From NCBI RefSeq assembly GCF_001436645.1, contig NZ_AYZI01000005.1, positions 52,819-116,818 of the forward strand: 64,000 bases of DNA, written 5' to 3'. Positions 29,046 through 38,128 of this stretch are shown here, one piece after another. Position 1 is the first letter of the stretch. Every line of letters starts with the position of its first letter. The notes under the pieces are model-generated. The model was not told the DNA's origin and did no database searches. It was given only the letters and a program-made list of their open reading frames with translations. The DNA comes from Fructilactobacillus florum DSM 22689 = JCM 16035. GTDB lineage: Bacteria > Bacillota > Bacilli > Lactobacillales > Lactobacillaceae. A program made the translations under genes and the position numbers.

Positions 29046-29810
29046 ATGGTTAACACGAAGAGTCGGCAATTTCGTGGTATTTTGTTATATCGGCTAAAAT
29101 ATCGGGAATCTGATATGTTAGTAAAGTTTATGACAGCAACCGCTGGGAAAAAAATGTTTCTAGTTCGCAGAGCGACTAAGCCACATGCACCACTAGCAAG
29201 TGTGATTTTACCGTTTAGCTATGGAACCTACGAAGGGGTGTTAAAAACTAACGGTTTATCCTACTTGGACAGTGGCAACCAAGTTCATAACTTTGAACAA
29301 ATTAGTAATGATATTATCCTAAACGCCTATGCAACTTATATCATGGGTTTGCTTGATCAGGCGTTGCCAGATAGCGTTGCTGACCAGCATTGGTTTAAGA
29401 ACCTCTACTATGCCTTGACATTTATCAATAATGGCTTTGATCCAGAAATTATTACTAACATTGTAGAAATCCAGTTGCTTCCGCTTTTTGGAGTGGCCCC
29501 AGAATGGCATCACTGTGCGGCTTGTGGTTTGGATAAATCAGTTTATGATTACTCGGAAAAATACGGTGGTTTATTGTGTGCGGCTGATTTTGCTTTAGAC
29601 TCACATCGGATGCACTTGGATCAACGAACAATTTATTATTTACGGCAATTCTCAGCCATTGATATGAAAAAGATTACACACATTCAAGTTAATCGTGAGA
29701 CGAAAAAAAAGTTGCGGCAAGTGCTTGATAAGATTTATGACAGTTCGGTTGGAATTAATCTCAAAAGTAAACACTTCTTGGATCAAATGGATCGTTGGAA
29801 ATTAGACTGA
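29046..29810 (+). CDS. recO: DNA repair protein RecO
   Basis: RecO anneals SSB-coated single strands and loads RecA with RecR. The 254-residue product has an N-terminal OB-fold (FRGILLYRLKYRESDMLVKFMT) and a helical C-terminal domain. The C-terminal domain includes Cys residues (HHCAACG, GLLCAAD) that resemble the zinc site of many RecO proteins. GGGTGGTG precedes ATG 29046, 12 bp after era. The following region is the T-box leader of glyQS. Confidence 0.95.
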   Translation: MVNTKSRQFRGILLYRLKYRESDMLVKFMTATAGKKMFLVRRATKPHAPLASVILPFSYGTYEGVLKTNGLSYLDSGNQVHNFEQISNDIILNAYATYIMGLLDQALPDSVADQHWFKNLYYALTFINNGFDPEIITNIVEIQLLPLFGVAPEWHHCAACGLDKSVYDYSEKYGGLLCAADFALDSHRMHLDQRTIYYLRQFSAIDMKKITHIQVNRETKKKLRQVLDKIYDSSVGINLKSKHFLDQMDRWKLD

Positions 29811-29825
29811 GACGTAGCAGAATCG

Positions 29826-29854
29826 TTGACGCAACTTTTTTTAGAGCGTATTAT
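29826..29854 (+). promoter_or_regulatory. promoter of the glyQS T-box leader
   Basis: TTGACG (29826-29831), 17 bp, TATTAT (29849-29854). A second -10-like TATAAT at 29863-29868 lies just downstream. Confidence 0.6.
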
Positions 29855-29864
29855 AAAACTAATA

Positions 29865-30067
29865 TAATAACTGATAATGACAGAAGAAGACCTGCATACG
29901 ATAATGTACAGCGAGACCATGGTAGTGGGAGTTGGTTCAGGATAAATTCAGGTTGGCGCTTTTGGAATCGGAGATAATCAAGCTGCTGATTAGATCAGAA
30001 GTAGGGTGGAACCGCGATGAAGTCGTCCCTATGCAAAAATTATTTTTATTTTTGCATAGGTTTTTTT
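29865..30067 (+). promoter_or_regulatory. T-box riboswitch controlling glyQ-glyS
   Basis: The T-box AGGGTGGAACCGCG is at 30003-30016; its bulge TGGA would pair UCCA of tRNA-Gly. An AG-box-like GCGAG follows 29910, and a hairpin TAATCA/TGATTA precedes the T-box. The terminator is CCTATGCAAAAAT / ATTTTTGCATAGG (30028-30060) with TTTTTTT. Specifier candidates are GGC (29955-29957) and GGA (29940-29942), both glycine codons. Uncharged tRNA-Gly should induce glyQS. Covers most of the 283-bp interval after recO. Confidence 0.93.
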
Positions 30068-30093
30068 AGTTGTTACGATAAAGGAGTAGCAGA

Positions 30094-31056
30094 ATGCCAA
30101 AAAAAATGCCGTTACAAACAATTGCAAGTCAGTTAAAACAATTTTGGAGTCAGCAAGGTTGTATGATTATGGATGCTTATGATACGGAAAAGGGAGCTGG
30201 TACGATGAGTCCCTTTACTTTTTTGCGAGCAATTGGTCCAGAGCCTTGGAACGTCTGCTACGTTGAGCCTTCCAGGCGACCAGCTGATGGTCGTTATGGT
30301 AAGAATCCCAACCGGCTTTACCAACACCATCAATTTCAAGTTTTGATGAAGCCTTCGCCCGATAATATTCAGGAGCTTTATCTGACTTCATTGAAAGAAC
30401 TTGGAATTAATCCTTTAGAACATGATATTCGCTTTGTTGAGGATAATTGGGAAAATCCTTCAATGGGGTGTGCTGGAGTTGGCTGGGAAGTTTGGTTGGA
30501 TGGAATGGAAGTAACCCAATTCACTTATTTTCAAGTGGTCGGGGGACTTTCGATGAGTCCTGTTGCTGTCGAAATTACCTATGGAATGGAGCGGCTGGCC
30601 TCATATATCCAAGATGTTAATAATGTTTTTGATTTAGAATGGGCTGATGGTGTTCGATACGGAGACATCTTTAAAGAGCCAGAATATGAACATTCCAAAT
30701 ATAGTTTTGAAATTAGTAATCAAGCAATGTTACAACAATTATTTACGGCTTATGAACATGAAGCTCAGCGCTTGATTAAATTAGGACTGGTTCATCCAGC
30801 TTATGACTATGTTTTAAAGTGCAGTCACACTTTTAACTTGCTTGACGCTCGCGGGGCAGTTTCTGTAACCGAACGAGCTGGTTACTTAGCTCGAATTCGA
30901 AAAATGGCCCACGGTTTGGCTCAGGCCTTTGTTTTAGCACGACGCAAGTTGGGCTTCCCGTTAATTCAAGATGATGATCAACGACATGCTGCCCAGGAAA
31001 AATATGATGCTCAGCATCCGCACTCTGTAAAACAGACTTCGGGAGGTAAAAACTAA
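30094..31056 (+). CDS. glyQ: glycyl-tRNA synthetase alpha subunit
   Basis: GlyQ is the catalytic alpha subunit of the alpha2beta2 bacterial glycyl-tRNA synthetase. The 320-residue protein contains [42 protein letters not shown] and [19 protein letters not shown], all family blocks. A clear AAGGAG precedes the ATG. Its stop codon overlaps the glyS start, consistent with coupled translation in equal amounts. A T-box regulates it. Confidence 0.98.
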   Translation: MPKKMPLQTIASQLKQFWSQQGCMIMDAYDTEKGAGTMSPFTFLRAIGPEPWNVCYVEPSRRPADGRYGKNPNRLYQHHQFQVLMKPSPDNIQELYLTSLKELGINPLEHDIRFVEDNWENPSMGCAGVGWEVWLDGMEVTQFTYFQVVGGLSMSPVAVEITYGMERLASYIQDVNNVFDLEWADGVRYGDIFKEPEYEHSKYSFEISNQAMLQQLFTAYEHEAQRLIKLGLVHPAYDYVLKCSHTFNLLDARGAVSVTERAGYLARIRKMAHGLAQAFVLARRKLGFPLIQDDDQRHAAQEKYDAQHPHSVKQTSGGKN

Positions 31057-33125
31057 TGACACACGATTTTTTATTAGAGATTGGTCTTGAAGAATTACCA
31101 GCAAATGTGGTAACCGCTAGTGTGGATCAGTTAGCCCAAAAAGTCACAAACTACCTAAAAGCAGAGCGGCTGACGTTCACCGGGTTAAAGAAATTTTCAA
31201 CACCACGTCGGTTGGCACTGCAAATTAGTGGTTTAGCTGATCGGCAGCCTGATAGTGATACAGAGGTCAAGGGTCCTTCTGAAAAAATAGCACGAACTGA
31301 TAATGGTTGGAGTAAGGCCGCTTTAGGTTTTGCTCATAGTCAGGGAATTCAGCCAGATGACTTAGTGATTAAAGAGGTTAAAGGGGTGGCGTATGTATTT
31401 GCTAATAAGCATGTTACGGGTCAACCAGCCGTTACAATTTTATCGCAGTTACCAAATGTAATCGCCTCACTTAATTTTCCCACGATGATGAGATGGGGGA
31501 CTCACCAATTTCAGTTTGTCCGACCCATTAAATGGTTAGTGGCTCTATTGGATACGGAAATCGTTCCAATGCAACTGGTTGATATTCAGGCGGGTCGAAC
31601 GACCCAAGGACATCGTTTCTTGGGGCATCCGTTAGAACTAAAGCAGGCACAAGATTACCAAGCAGCGTTAGAAGAGGTCTTTGTCCTTGCCGATGCTCAG
31701 CAAAGAAAGCAACGAATCAAGGATCAGATCATGGCAATTGCTCGCGAACAAGGATGGCAAGTTAATCTTGATGCGCAGCTGTTAGAAGAAGTGAACAATT
31801 TGGTTGAATGGCCAACTAGTTTTTACGGTCAATTTGACCAGCACTTTTTAACCATCCCGCGGGAGGTTTTAATTACCTCAATGCGTAATCACCAGCGTTT
31901 CTTTTATGTTGAAGATGAAAAAAATCAACTATTACCTTATTTCATTTCGGTGCGTAATGGTAATCGAGATCATTTGGAAAACGTAATCCAAGGAAACGAA
32001 AAGGTATTAGCTGCTCGCTTATATGATGCGGCATTTTTCTATGAAGAAGATCAAAAGCATTCGATTGCCGATTTTGTTACTAAATTAAAAGAAGTTAGTT
32101 TTCATGACCAAATTTCAACAATGTATGAAAAAATGGAGCGGGTTCAGGTCATTACCGCTTTAATTGGTAAGCAGGTGGGTCTGAGCCAACCAGAATTAGC
32201 TGAATTACAGCGGGCCGCTTCCATCTACAAGTTTGATCTTGTTACCGAAATGGTTGGGGAGTTCTCGGAGCTACAAGGAATAATGGGAGAAAAATATGCA
32301 TTATTACAGGGGGAAAGCCCTGCAGTGGCAACTGCAATCCGTGAACATTATTTGCCGAATGTTGCGGGGGGAGCGTTACCCGCTACCAAGATTGGAGCAG
32401 TCTTAGCCGTTGCAGATAAATTAGATAGTATTCTAACTTTTTTTGCAGCTAAAATGGTGCCTAGTGGTTCTAATGATCCCTATGCGTTACGGCGCCAGGC
32501 CGCCGGTATCGTCAGCATTGTTTATCAGCAACACTGGCAGTTGCCACTGGATGTGCTGTTAAATGAAGTTGTCCAAACTGAAGCTCGCAAGCAATTTAGT
32601 CCCAAGGTGGAACAAGCGCCAGTGATTCCTCAAGTAATTTCATTTCTAAAGGAACGGATTAAACGATTTCTAAAGGATACCGAAGTGCGCTATGACCTTG
32701 TTAACGCTGCAACTGCATCGACGAGTACCGATATTTGTTTTATGATTTCCAGTGCTAACGAGTTACAAAAGCAACAAAACAAAGCTGATTTCAAAGCAAA
32801 CATTGAAGCTTTGAGTCGGGTGACCAGGATTGCTAGTAAGCAAGCAGGATCATTTGCAACAATTGATCCATTGTTGTTTGAAAACGAGGCTGAAGTGGCA
32901 TTACATGGGGCAGTTGACCAGCTTCAAAATGATTTCTCGCAAAAATCGGTAGCAAGTGACTATCAACAACTGGCTAATTTACGACCAGTAATTAATGACT
33001 ATTTTGAAAAAACCATGATTATGGCCGAAAATCAGAATTTAAAAGCGAACCGTCTGGCAGAAATGAATCGGTTAGCAAGGATTATTAATGAATTCGCTAG
33101 CGTTGACCATATAATGACCAAATAA
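31056..33125 (+). CDS. glyS: glycyl-tRNA synthetase beta subunit
   Basis: GlyS, 689 residues, forms the tRNA-binding beta subunit. It starts with DFLLEIGLEELPANVV and has NFPTMMRWG, RFVRPIKW-type sequence (FVRPIKWLVALLD) and PREVLITSMRNHQRFF. An HD-like region and a C-terminal DALR-like anticodon-binding region follow. GGGAGG inside the end of glyQ serves as ribosome-binding site. Length is normal. It is followed 20 bp later by dnaG. Confidence 0.98.
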   Translation: MTHDFLLEIGLEELPANVVTASVDQLAQKVTNYLKAERLTFTGLKKFSTPRRLALQISGLADRQPDSDTEVKGPSEKIARTDNGWSKAALGFAHSQGIQPDDLVIKEVKGVAYVFANKHVTGQPAVTILSQLPNVIASLNFPTMMRWGTHQFQFVRPIKWLVALLDTEIVPMQLVDIQAGRTTQGHRFLGHPLELKQAQDYQAALEEVFVLADAQQRKQRIKDQIMAIAREQGWQVNLDAQLLEEVNNLVEWPTSFYGQFDQHFLTIPREVLITSMRNHQRFFYVEDEKNQLLPYFISVRNGNRDHLENVIQGNEKVLAARLYDAAFFYEEDQKHSIADFVTKLKEVSFHDQISTMYEKMERVQVITALIGKQVGLSQPELAELQRAASIYKFDLVTEMVGEFSELQGIMGEKYALLQGESPAVATAIREHYLPNVAGGALPATKIGAVLAVADKLDSILTFFAAKMVPSGSNDPYALRRQAAGIVSIVYQQHWQLPLDVLLNEVVQTEARKQFSPKVEQAPVIPQVISFLKERIKRFLKDTEVRYDLVNAATASTSTDICFMISSANELQKQQNKADFKANIEALSRVTRIASKQAGSFATIDPLLFENEAEVALHGAVDQLQNDFSQKSVASDYQQLANLRPVINDYFEKTMIMAENQNLKANRLAEMNRLARIINEFASVDHIMTK

Positions 33126-33145
33126 TCTGAAAAGTGGTGAATTTG

Positions 33146-34975
33146 ATGGTGAAAATTCCAGAAGAGACGATTGAAAAAATTAGAAGTAGCGTCAATATTT
33201 TGGATATTGTTGGACAACATGTGCAATTGAAAAAGGCTGGAAAGAATTTTTTTGGGTTATGTCCCTTTCATGAAGAACGCACACCATCATTTTCAGTTAA
33301 TGAAGAAAAACAAATTTTTCATTGCTTTAGTTGTGGCCGTGGGGGAAATGTTTTTACTTTTCTAATGGAATTAGAGGGACTTTCTTTCACTGAGGCCGTT
33401 CAAGCAGTTGGTAAGGCTGGTGGTATGCAGCTGCCAGATGAACTGGTTCAAGCGCAGCAACCATCGGCTCGTGAACAGCAACTTCGACCGCTGTTCTCGG
33501 TTCATGAAGCAGCAACTCGTTTTTATCATCATATTCTAGTAAATACTAAGGCTGGTGCTCCTGCACGAGAATATTTAAAAAAACGGCAGATTAGCGCTGA
33601 AATGATTGAAACTTTTCAGCTAGGCTTTGCTCCATCAGAAAGGGTTCTCCAGCCCTTTTTTAAAGAACAACAGACTGACTATCAAACTTTACGGAAGACC
33701 GGGCTATTCATTGAAAATCAAGCTGGAGAATTAACTGATCGATTTGTTAATCGGCTGATGTTTCCAATTCGTAATCCGCAGGGGGCACCGATTGGTTTTT
33801 CCGGAAGATTATTGCAACAAAATGAACAGCAACCAAAATATTTAAATAGTCCTGAGACAGAACTTTTTAACAAGCGGAAGGTCATCTATAATCTTGATTT
33901 AGCTAAACCTGCTGTACGTAAAACCCAACGATTAATCCTGTTTGAGGGTTTTATGGATGTGATTTCTGCATATCAAGCTGAGGTATTCAACGGAGTTGCT
34001 TCGATGGGAACCAGTTTAACCGAGGAACAGATTTATGAGTTTAAAAAAGTTACTAGTCAAATCTGTGTTTGTTACGATGGGGATCAACCCGGTCAAAAAG
34101 CAACTAATCGTGCAATTGATTTATTAACTCAACAGGATAGCTTTGAAGTCAATGTCATTCAAATGCCCAATGGAGTAGACCCAGATGAATTTCGGCGAAC
34201 AGCAGGACCAAAACGGTTTCGTGAGGTAATTTCAAAAGCACAAGAACCGGCCTTGAAATTCAAACTCAATTTTTTAAAAACCCAGTTTAATTTAAATAAT
34301 GACGTTGACAAACTTAATTATGTAAATCAAGCGTTGCAACAAATTGCCAATACCAAACCGGGGGTTACGCAAGATGTTTATCTCAAAGAATTATCTGCTG
34401 ATGTAGACTTGCCGTTTGATTCATTACGCAAACAACTTGGAAACTTACCTGATCAGTCTCGCAAAAACCATTCGAGTAAGTTGCATAATCAACATTCGCA
34501 GCAAGCTCCCCAGCTTGCTGAACGGCATTATTCTAGAATAGAAAATGCTGAACGGCATTTGCTAATGGCAATGTTTTATAATTCTAGTGTTTGGGATCAA
34601 GTAGTAGCAAACCCGACTTTTAACTTTATTCATGATCAATATCAGCAATTATACCTATTTGCTCAGGAATATTTTCGAACGCATGCCCGCTATCAATCTG
34701 CTGAATTTAGCGACTTTGTGAAGGAACCCAAGTTACAGTCAGTTTTGGCGGAATTAGAAATTGATAACGATGAGCAACTAGATAACGAAGAAGCGGCGAC
34801 GGACTGTGTTAAAATGATAACTGAAAGTGCACCATTAGTTAGCAAAATTAACCAGCTGAAGCAAGAATTTGATAGTGCGGGTCAAATCGGCGATGAACTG
34901 CAACAACTTAAACTTGCAAGTGAATTAATTCGCTTGCATCGCCAATTAGATCAGTTGCGGACATCTAACGATTAG
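33146..34975 (+). CDS. dnaG: DNA primase
   Basis: DnaG makes RNA primers at the replication fork. The 609-residue product has a CHC2 zinc finger ([11 protein letters not shown] and [10 protein letters not shown]) and the RNA polymerase domain with TOPRIM blocks [14 protein letters not shown] and [15 protein letters not shown]-terminal helicase-interaction region follows. ATG 33146 is preferred over GTG/ATG codons slightly upstream because AAGTGGTG lies at suitable spacing. dnaG-rpoD is the conserved macromolecular-synthesis pair. Confidence 0.96.
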   Translation: MVKIPEETIEKIRSSVNILDIVGQHVQLKKAGKNFFGLCPFHEERTPSFSVNEEKQIFHCFSCGRGGNVFTFLMELEGLSFTEAVQAVGKAGGMQLPDELVQAQQPSAREQQLRPLFSVHEAATRFYHHILVNTKAGAPAREYLKKRQISAEMIETFQLGFAPSERVLQPFFKEQQTDYQTLRKTGLFIENQAGELTDRFVNRLMFPIRNPQGAPIGFSGRLLQQNEQQPKYLNSPETELFNKRKVIYNLDLAKPAVRKTQRLILFEGFMDVISAYQAEVFNGVASMGTSLTEEQIYEFKKVTSQICVCYDGDQPGQKATNRAIDLLTQQDSFEVNVIQMPNGVDPDEFRRTAGPKRFREVISKAQEPALKFKLNFLKTQFNLNNDVDKLNYVNQALQQIANTKPGVTQDVYLKELSADVDLPFDSLRKQLGNLPDQSRKNHSSKLHNQHSQQAPQLAERHYSRIENAERHLLMAMFYNSSVWDQVVANPTFNFIHDQYQQLYLFAQEYFRTHARYQSAEFSDFVKEPKLQSVLAELEIDNDEQLDNEEAATDCVKMITESAPLVSKINQLKQEFDSAGQIGDELQQLKLASELIRLHRQLDQLRTSND

Positions 34976-34988
34976 AGGAGGATTATCG

Positions 34989-36194
34989 ATGGCAGAACAA
35001 GAGGCAAAGAAAACACAAACGCTTAAAAAAAAGGCTGTTGCTCCTAAGAAAAAAACGCGGGCTAAAAAGTCCGAGACAACCAAAGCTTTAAAGAAAGATT
35101 TCGATAAAACTAATTATCGAAAGGTATATAATGCGCTAATAAAAAAATATAAAAAAATTGGTCATGTTAGTTATGCCGTGTTAGAAACGGAATTTCAGGA
35201 TCCATTTACTTTGAAAAAGAAGCAAATGGATGAATTAATGGAAAAGATTGAAGACGATGGGATTAGTATTGTTGATGAAAATGGAGAACCTGATCCTAGA
35301 GCACTGAAAGCTGCAAAGAAAGTTACGCAAAAAGAGTTAAAAAATGCCTCTAGTTCTAAAGGGGTTAAAATCAATGATCCAGTTCGCATGTATCTCAAAG
35401 AAATTGGACGAGTTCCACTACTAACAGCAGATGAAGAAGTGCAATTGGCACTGCGCATTGAACAGGGAGACGAAGATGCTAAGCAAGAATTAGCGGAGGC
35501 TAATTTACGATTGGTTGTCTCGATTGCAAAACGGTACGTTGGTCGTGGCATGCAGTTTTTAGATTTAATCCAAGAAGGCAATATGGGATTAATGAAAGCT
35601 GTCGAAAAATTTGATTACCGCAAGGGTTTTAAATTTTCAACGTATGCTACTTGGTGGATTCGTCAAGCAATTACTCGAGCAATTGCTGATCAAGCGCGGA
35701 CGATTCGTATTCCAGTGCATATGGTTGAAACTATTAACAAACTAATTCGAGTTCAACGCCAACTGCTCCAGGATCTTGGCAGAGAGCCACTCCCAATTGA
35801 AATTGGGGCAGAAATGGATATGCCAACCGCAAAAGTTCGTAATATCATGAAAATTTCGCAAGAGCCAGTTTCACTAGAAACTCCAATTGGTGAAGAGGAC
35901 GATTCCCATCTAGGTGATTTTATTGAGGACAAAGAGGCCACTAGTCCTGAGGATCATGCTTCCTATGAATTACTCAAGGAACAACTAGAAAGTGTATTGG
36001 ACACGTTGACTGATCGTGAAGAAAACGTTTTACGGTTACGGTTTGGGCTTGACGATGGGCGAACGAGAACTTTAGAAGAAGTCGGAAAAGTCTTTGGTGT
36101 GACGCGCGAACGGATTCGCCAGATTGAGGCCAAGGCGCTTCGAAAGCTTCGGCATCCTTCACGCAGCAAACAATTAAAAGATTTCTTAGATTAA
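34989..36194 (+). CDS. rpoD: primary RNA polymerase sigma factor (sigma-A)
   Basis: The 401-residue housekeeping sigma factor has region 1.1, region 1.2 ([16 protein letters not shown]), region 2 ([51 protein letters not shown]), region 3 and region 4 ([19 protein letters not shown]). A Lys- and Ala-rich extension of about 35 residues precedes region 1.1, longer than in B. subtilis SigA. GAGGAGGA precedes the ATG. Follows dnaG by 13 bp and ends at a terminator. Confidence 0.98.
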   Translation: MAEQEAKKTQTLKKKAVAPKKKTRAKKSETTKALKKDFDKTNYRKVYNALIKKYKKIGHVSYAVLETEFQDPFTLKKKQMDELMEKIEDDGISIVDENGEPDPRALKAAKKVTQKELKNASSSKGVKINDPVRMYLKEIGRVPLLTADEEVQLALRIEQGDEDAKQELAEANLRLVVSIAKRYVGRGMQFLDLIQEGNMGLMKAVEKFDYRKGFKFSTYATWWIRQAITRAIADQARTIRIPVHMVETINKLIRVQRQLLQDLGREPLPIEIGAEMDMPTAKVRNIMKISQEPVSLETPIGEEDDSHLGDFIEDKEATSPEDHASYELLKEQLESVLDTLTDREENVLRLRFGLDDGRTRTLEEVGKVFGVTRERIRQIEAKALRKLRHPSRSKQLKDFLD

Positions 36195-36201
36195 AATTTT
36201 T

Positions 36202-36235
36202 AAAGCAGCGGCCAGTTTTCGGTGCGCTGCTTTTT
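36202..36235 (+). terminator. intrinsic terminator after rpoD
   Basis: Stem AAAGCAGCG / CGCTGCTTT (9 bp) with a 14-nt loop and a T-run. Confidence 0.85.
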
Positions 36236-36255
36236 CACATATAGGAGTGAATCCC

Positions 36256-36945
36256 ATGGATGCGAAGCATCTTTCTAAACGATTACAAGCAGTTGCTGAT
36301 GTGGTTGAACCAGCTACTTTATTAGCAGATATTGGTTCCGATCATGCCTATTTACCAGCCTTTCTGGTACAAACCGGACGAGTTCAACGGGCAGTTGCCG
36401 GAGAACTTCGCAGTGGCCCCTTACACAATGCGCAAACTGAAATTGACCGGTTGCATTTACAAGCTCGTATGCAAGCGCGGCTAGGAGATGGGCTAACGGT
36501 GCTCAAGTCCTCTGATCATTGTCAAACAATTACCATCGCTGGGATGGGAGGGGCACTAATTGCTGATATTTTACAGCGTGGACAGTCTCATTTGCAGGAT
36601 CATCCGCAGTTGGTGTTACAACCAAATATTGATGAAGATTTAGTGCGCACTTGGCTAGTCGCACATCACTATCGAATTAAGCAAGAGCAAATTATTTTTG
36701 ACGGCGGTCATTATTATGAAGTAATCGCAGCTAGTTATACGTCAGTTCCAGTTAATTATGACCGAAAAGATTTGTTATTTGGTCCTTTGTTACGCCGAGC
36801 TCACAATGAAATTTTCACGAAAAAATGGGAAAAGCGCATAGTTAAACTTGATTTGATCATTGATCAATTAGCCGCAGGAGAAAATCAAGCCAGAGTTCAA
36901 GCAATTAGGCGTCGTCGCAGAGAAATTCAGGAGGTATTATCATGA
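36256..36945 (+). CDS. trmK: tRNA (adenine(22)-N1)-methyltransferase
   Basis: TrmK methylates A22 in tRNAs. The 229-residue product starts MDAKHLSKRLQAVADVV and has the SAM-binding LLADIGSDHAYLPAFLV. ITIAGMGGALIADIL and LVLQPNIDEDLVRTWL are also present, and the C-terminus is coiled-coil-like. ATG 36256 lies 8 bp after AGGAG; an in-frame GTG at 36247 sits in that site. It overlaps the Nif3-like gene by 4 bp (ATGA), the usual two-gene unit after rpoD. Confidence 0.95.
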   Translation: MDAKHLSKRLQAVADVVEPATLLADIGSDHAYLPAFLVQTGRVQRAVAGELRSGPLHNAQTEIDRLHLQARMQARLGDGLTVLKSSDHCQTITIAGMGGALIADILQRGQSHLQDHPQLVLQPNIDEDLVRTWLVAHHYRIKQEQIIFDGGHYYEVIAASYTSVPVNYDRKDLLFGPLLRRAHNEIFTKKWEKRIVKLDLIIDQLAAGENQARVQAIRRRRREIQEVLS

Positions 36946-37751
36946 CTACGGTTCAAACCATAGTTGATCAGTTTGAAAAATTTGCTCCGCTCGTCTTTAA
37001 AGAAGCGGGTGATCCAACTGGATTTCAGCTGGGAAATCGAGAGGCGGTTGTGCATAAATTATTGACCACATTAGATGTCAGCCCAGCAGTAGTACAAGAA
37101 GCCATTGATTCAGATTGTGACTTCATTGTTGCCCATCATCCGCTGATTTTTTTCCCAGCTCGTAATTTAGACGAGGCTGATCCACAAACGAAAATGTATG
37201 CAAACTTGCTTAGACATCATATTAATGTTTATTCCGCACATACTAATTTAGATAAGGCTCCAGGTGGAATGAACGATTGGTTAACAGCAGCGCTACAATT
37301 ACAGCAAGTCTCAGGATTGGTGCCTGATGCCGCTCCGGTGCAAGGTGAAATGTTGTCGTTGGGGCGAGTTGGGTATTTAAACCAACCAGTTACAGTAGCT
37401 GAACTAGTTGAACTTTGTAAGCAACGGTTGGGTGTGGATCATTTGCGCTATGCAACCGCCACTTTGCAAAAAAAAGTTCAAAAGATTGCAGTATTAGGGG
37501 GAACTGGTGGTAAGTTTTATCCTGCATCGCTGGAAGCAGGCGCAGATGCTTATCTAACTGGCGATCTATCATATCATATCACCCAAGAGATGGTGGCAAA
37601 GGGACTAACCGTCCTTGATCCGGGGCATCATATCGAAAGTATCTGTAAGGAACAGCTAAAAACGATGTTTTCCAATTGGAATAAAAAGTTCAAATGGGGA
37701 ATTGAAGTGCAAGCTTCTGAAATTAGAACTGATCCTTTTTACTTCAATTAA
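36942..37751 (+). CDS. Nif3-like dinuclear metal centre protein
   Basis: A 269-residue NIF3/YqfO-family protein. Metal-binding motifs are visible as VAHHPLIFFP, YSAHTNLDKAPGGMND and LDPGHHIESICKEQ. Family members form hexamers with a dinuclear site; a GTP-cyclohydrolase-I type 2 label is historical and not proven, and the biological role is uncertain. This is the short form lacking the PII-like insert of the longer YqfO. Translation is coupled to trmK by a 4-bp overlap. Confidence 0.92.
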   Translation: MTTVQTIVDQFEKFAPLVFKEAGDPTGFQLGNREAVVHKLLTTLDVSPAVVQEAIDSDCDFIVAHHPLIFFPARNLDEADPQTKMYANLLRHHINVYSAHTNLDKAPGGMNDWLTAALQLQQVSGLVPDAAPVQGEMLSLGRVGYLNQPVTVAELVELCKQRLGVDHLRYATATLQKKVQKIAVLGGTGGKFYPASLEAGADAYLTGDLSYHITQEMVAKGLTVLDPGHHIESICKEQLKTMFSNWNKKFKWGIEVQASEIRTDPFYFN

Positions 37752-37799
37752 AAAAGGACCCAACAAGCACAGCTAGTCAGCTCATTGGGTTCTTTTTAA
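37750..37799. terminator. bidirectional terminator between the Nif3-like gene and the DUF2929 gene
   Basis: AAAAAGGACCCAA pairs TTGGGTTCTTTTT (13 bp, one G-T pair) around a 21-nt loop. A-runs and T-runs flank it symmetrically, so it can stop transcription from both converging genes. Confidence 0.8.
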
Positions 37800-37810
37800 T
37801 TTCCAAATCA

Positions 37811-37999
37811 TTATGGTTTTATAACTAATTTTAATAGATTAATTCCAATTAGGGCGATTAAACCACCGACGATAGCAACGTTAATGGCAATTGTTTTAGT
37901 AAAGGTTGATTGCACCAGGGCGGAACCAATGTAGCCAATGATTTCGCCATAAACAATTCCCCAAAAAAGTGTGGTTAAATTTGCAGCAATTGTCTTCAT
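37811..37999 (-). CDS. small DUF2929/YjzD-like membrane protein
   Basis: A 62-residue protein with two predicted membrane helices (about residues 8-28 and 38-57): TLFWGIVYGEIIGYIGSAL and AINVAIVGGLIALIGINLL. The pattern and its position beside dnaE match the DUF2929 family, whose function is unknown. ATG at 37999 (reverse strand) follows GGAGG by 7 bp; a GTG two codons upstream lies in that site. Confidence 0.75.
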   Translation of the reverse strand: MKTIAANLTTLFWGIVYGEIIGYIGSALVQSTFTKTIAINVAIVGGLIALIGINLLKLVIKP

Positions 38000-38023
38000 C
38001 TTCACCCCTCCTTACATGCGCTA

Positions 38024-38051
38024 AGTCTAGCACTATTTTTTAAAATTGCAA
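38024..38051 (-). promoter_or_regulatory. putative promoter of the DUF2929 gene
   Basis: On the reverse strand TTGCAA (38051-38046), 16 bp, TAGACT (38029-38024) with TG one base upstream. It lies close to the divergent dnaE promoter. Confidence 0.4.
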
Positions 38052-38084
38052 CGAACGACCTAGCCATCAATCATAAAAGTTCTT

Positions 38085-38093
38085 TGCTATAAT
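38085..38093 (+). promoter_or_regulatory. extended -10 promoter of dnaE
   Basis: TGCTATAAT stands 35 bp before the dnaE ATG; the -35 region is weak. Confidence 0.5.
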
Positions 38094-38128
38094 GATTATA
38101 AAGAATTAATGATGAAGGAGATTAATTA

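Noticed and set aside
35195..35581. 128-codon reverse-strand open frame opposite rpoD
   Set aside because: Lies wholly within rpoD, has a Ser/Phe-rich antisense composition and no start signals.
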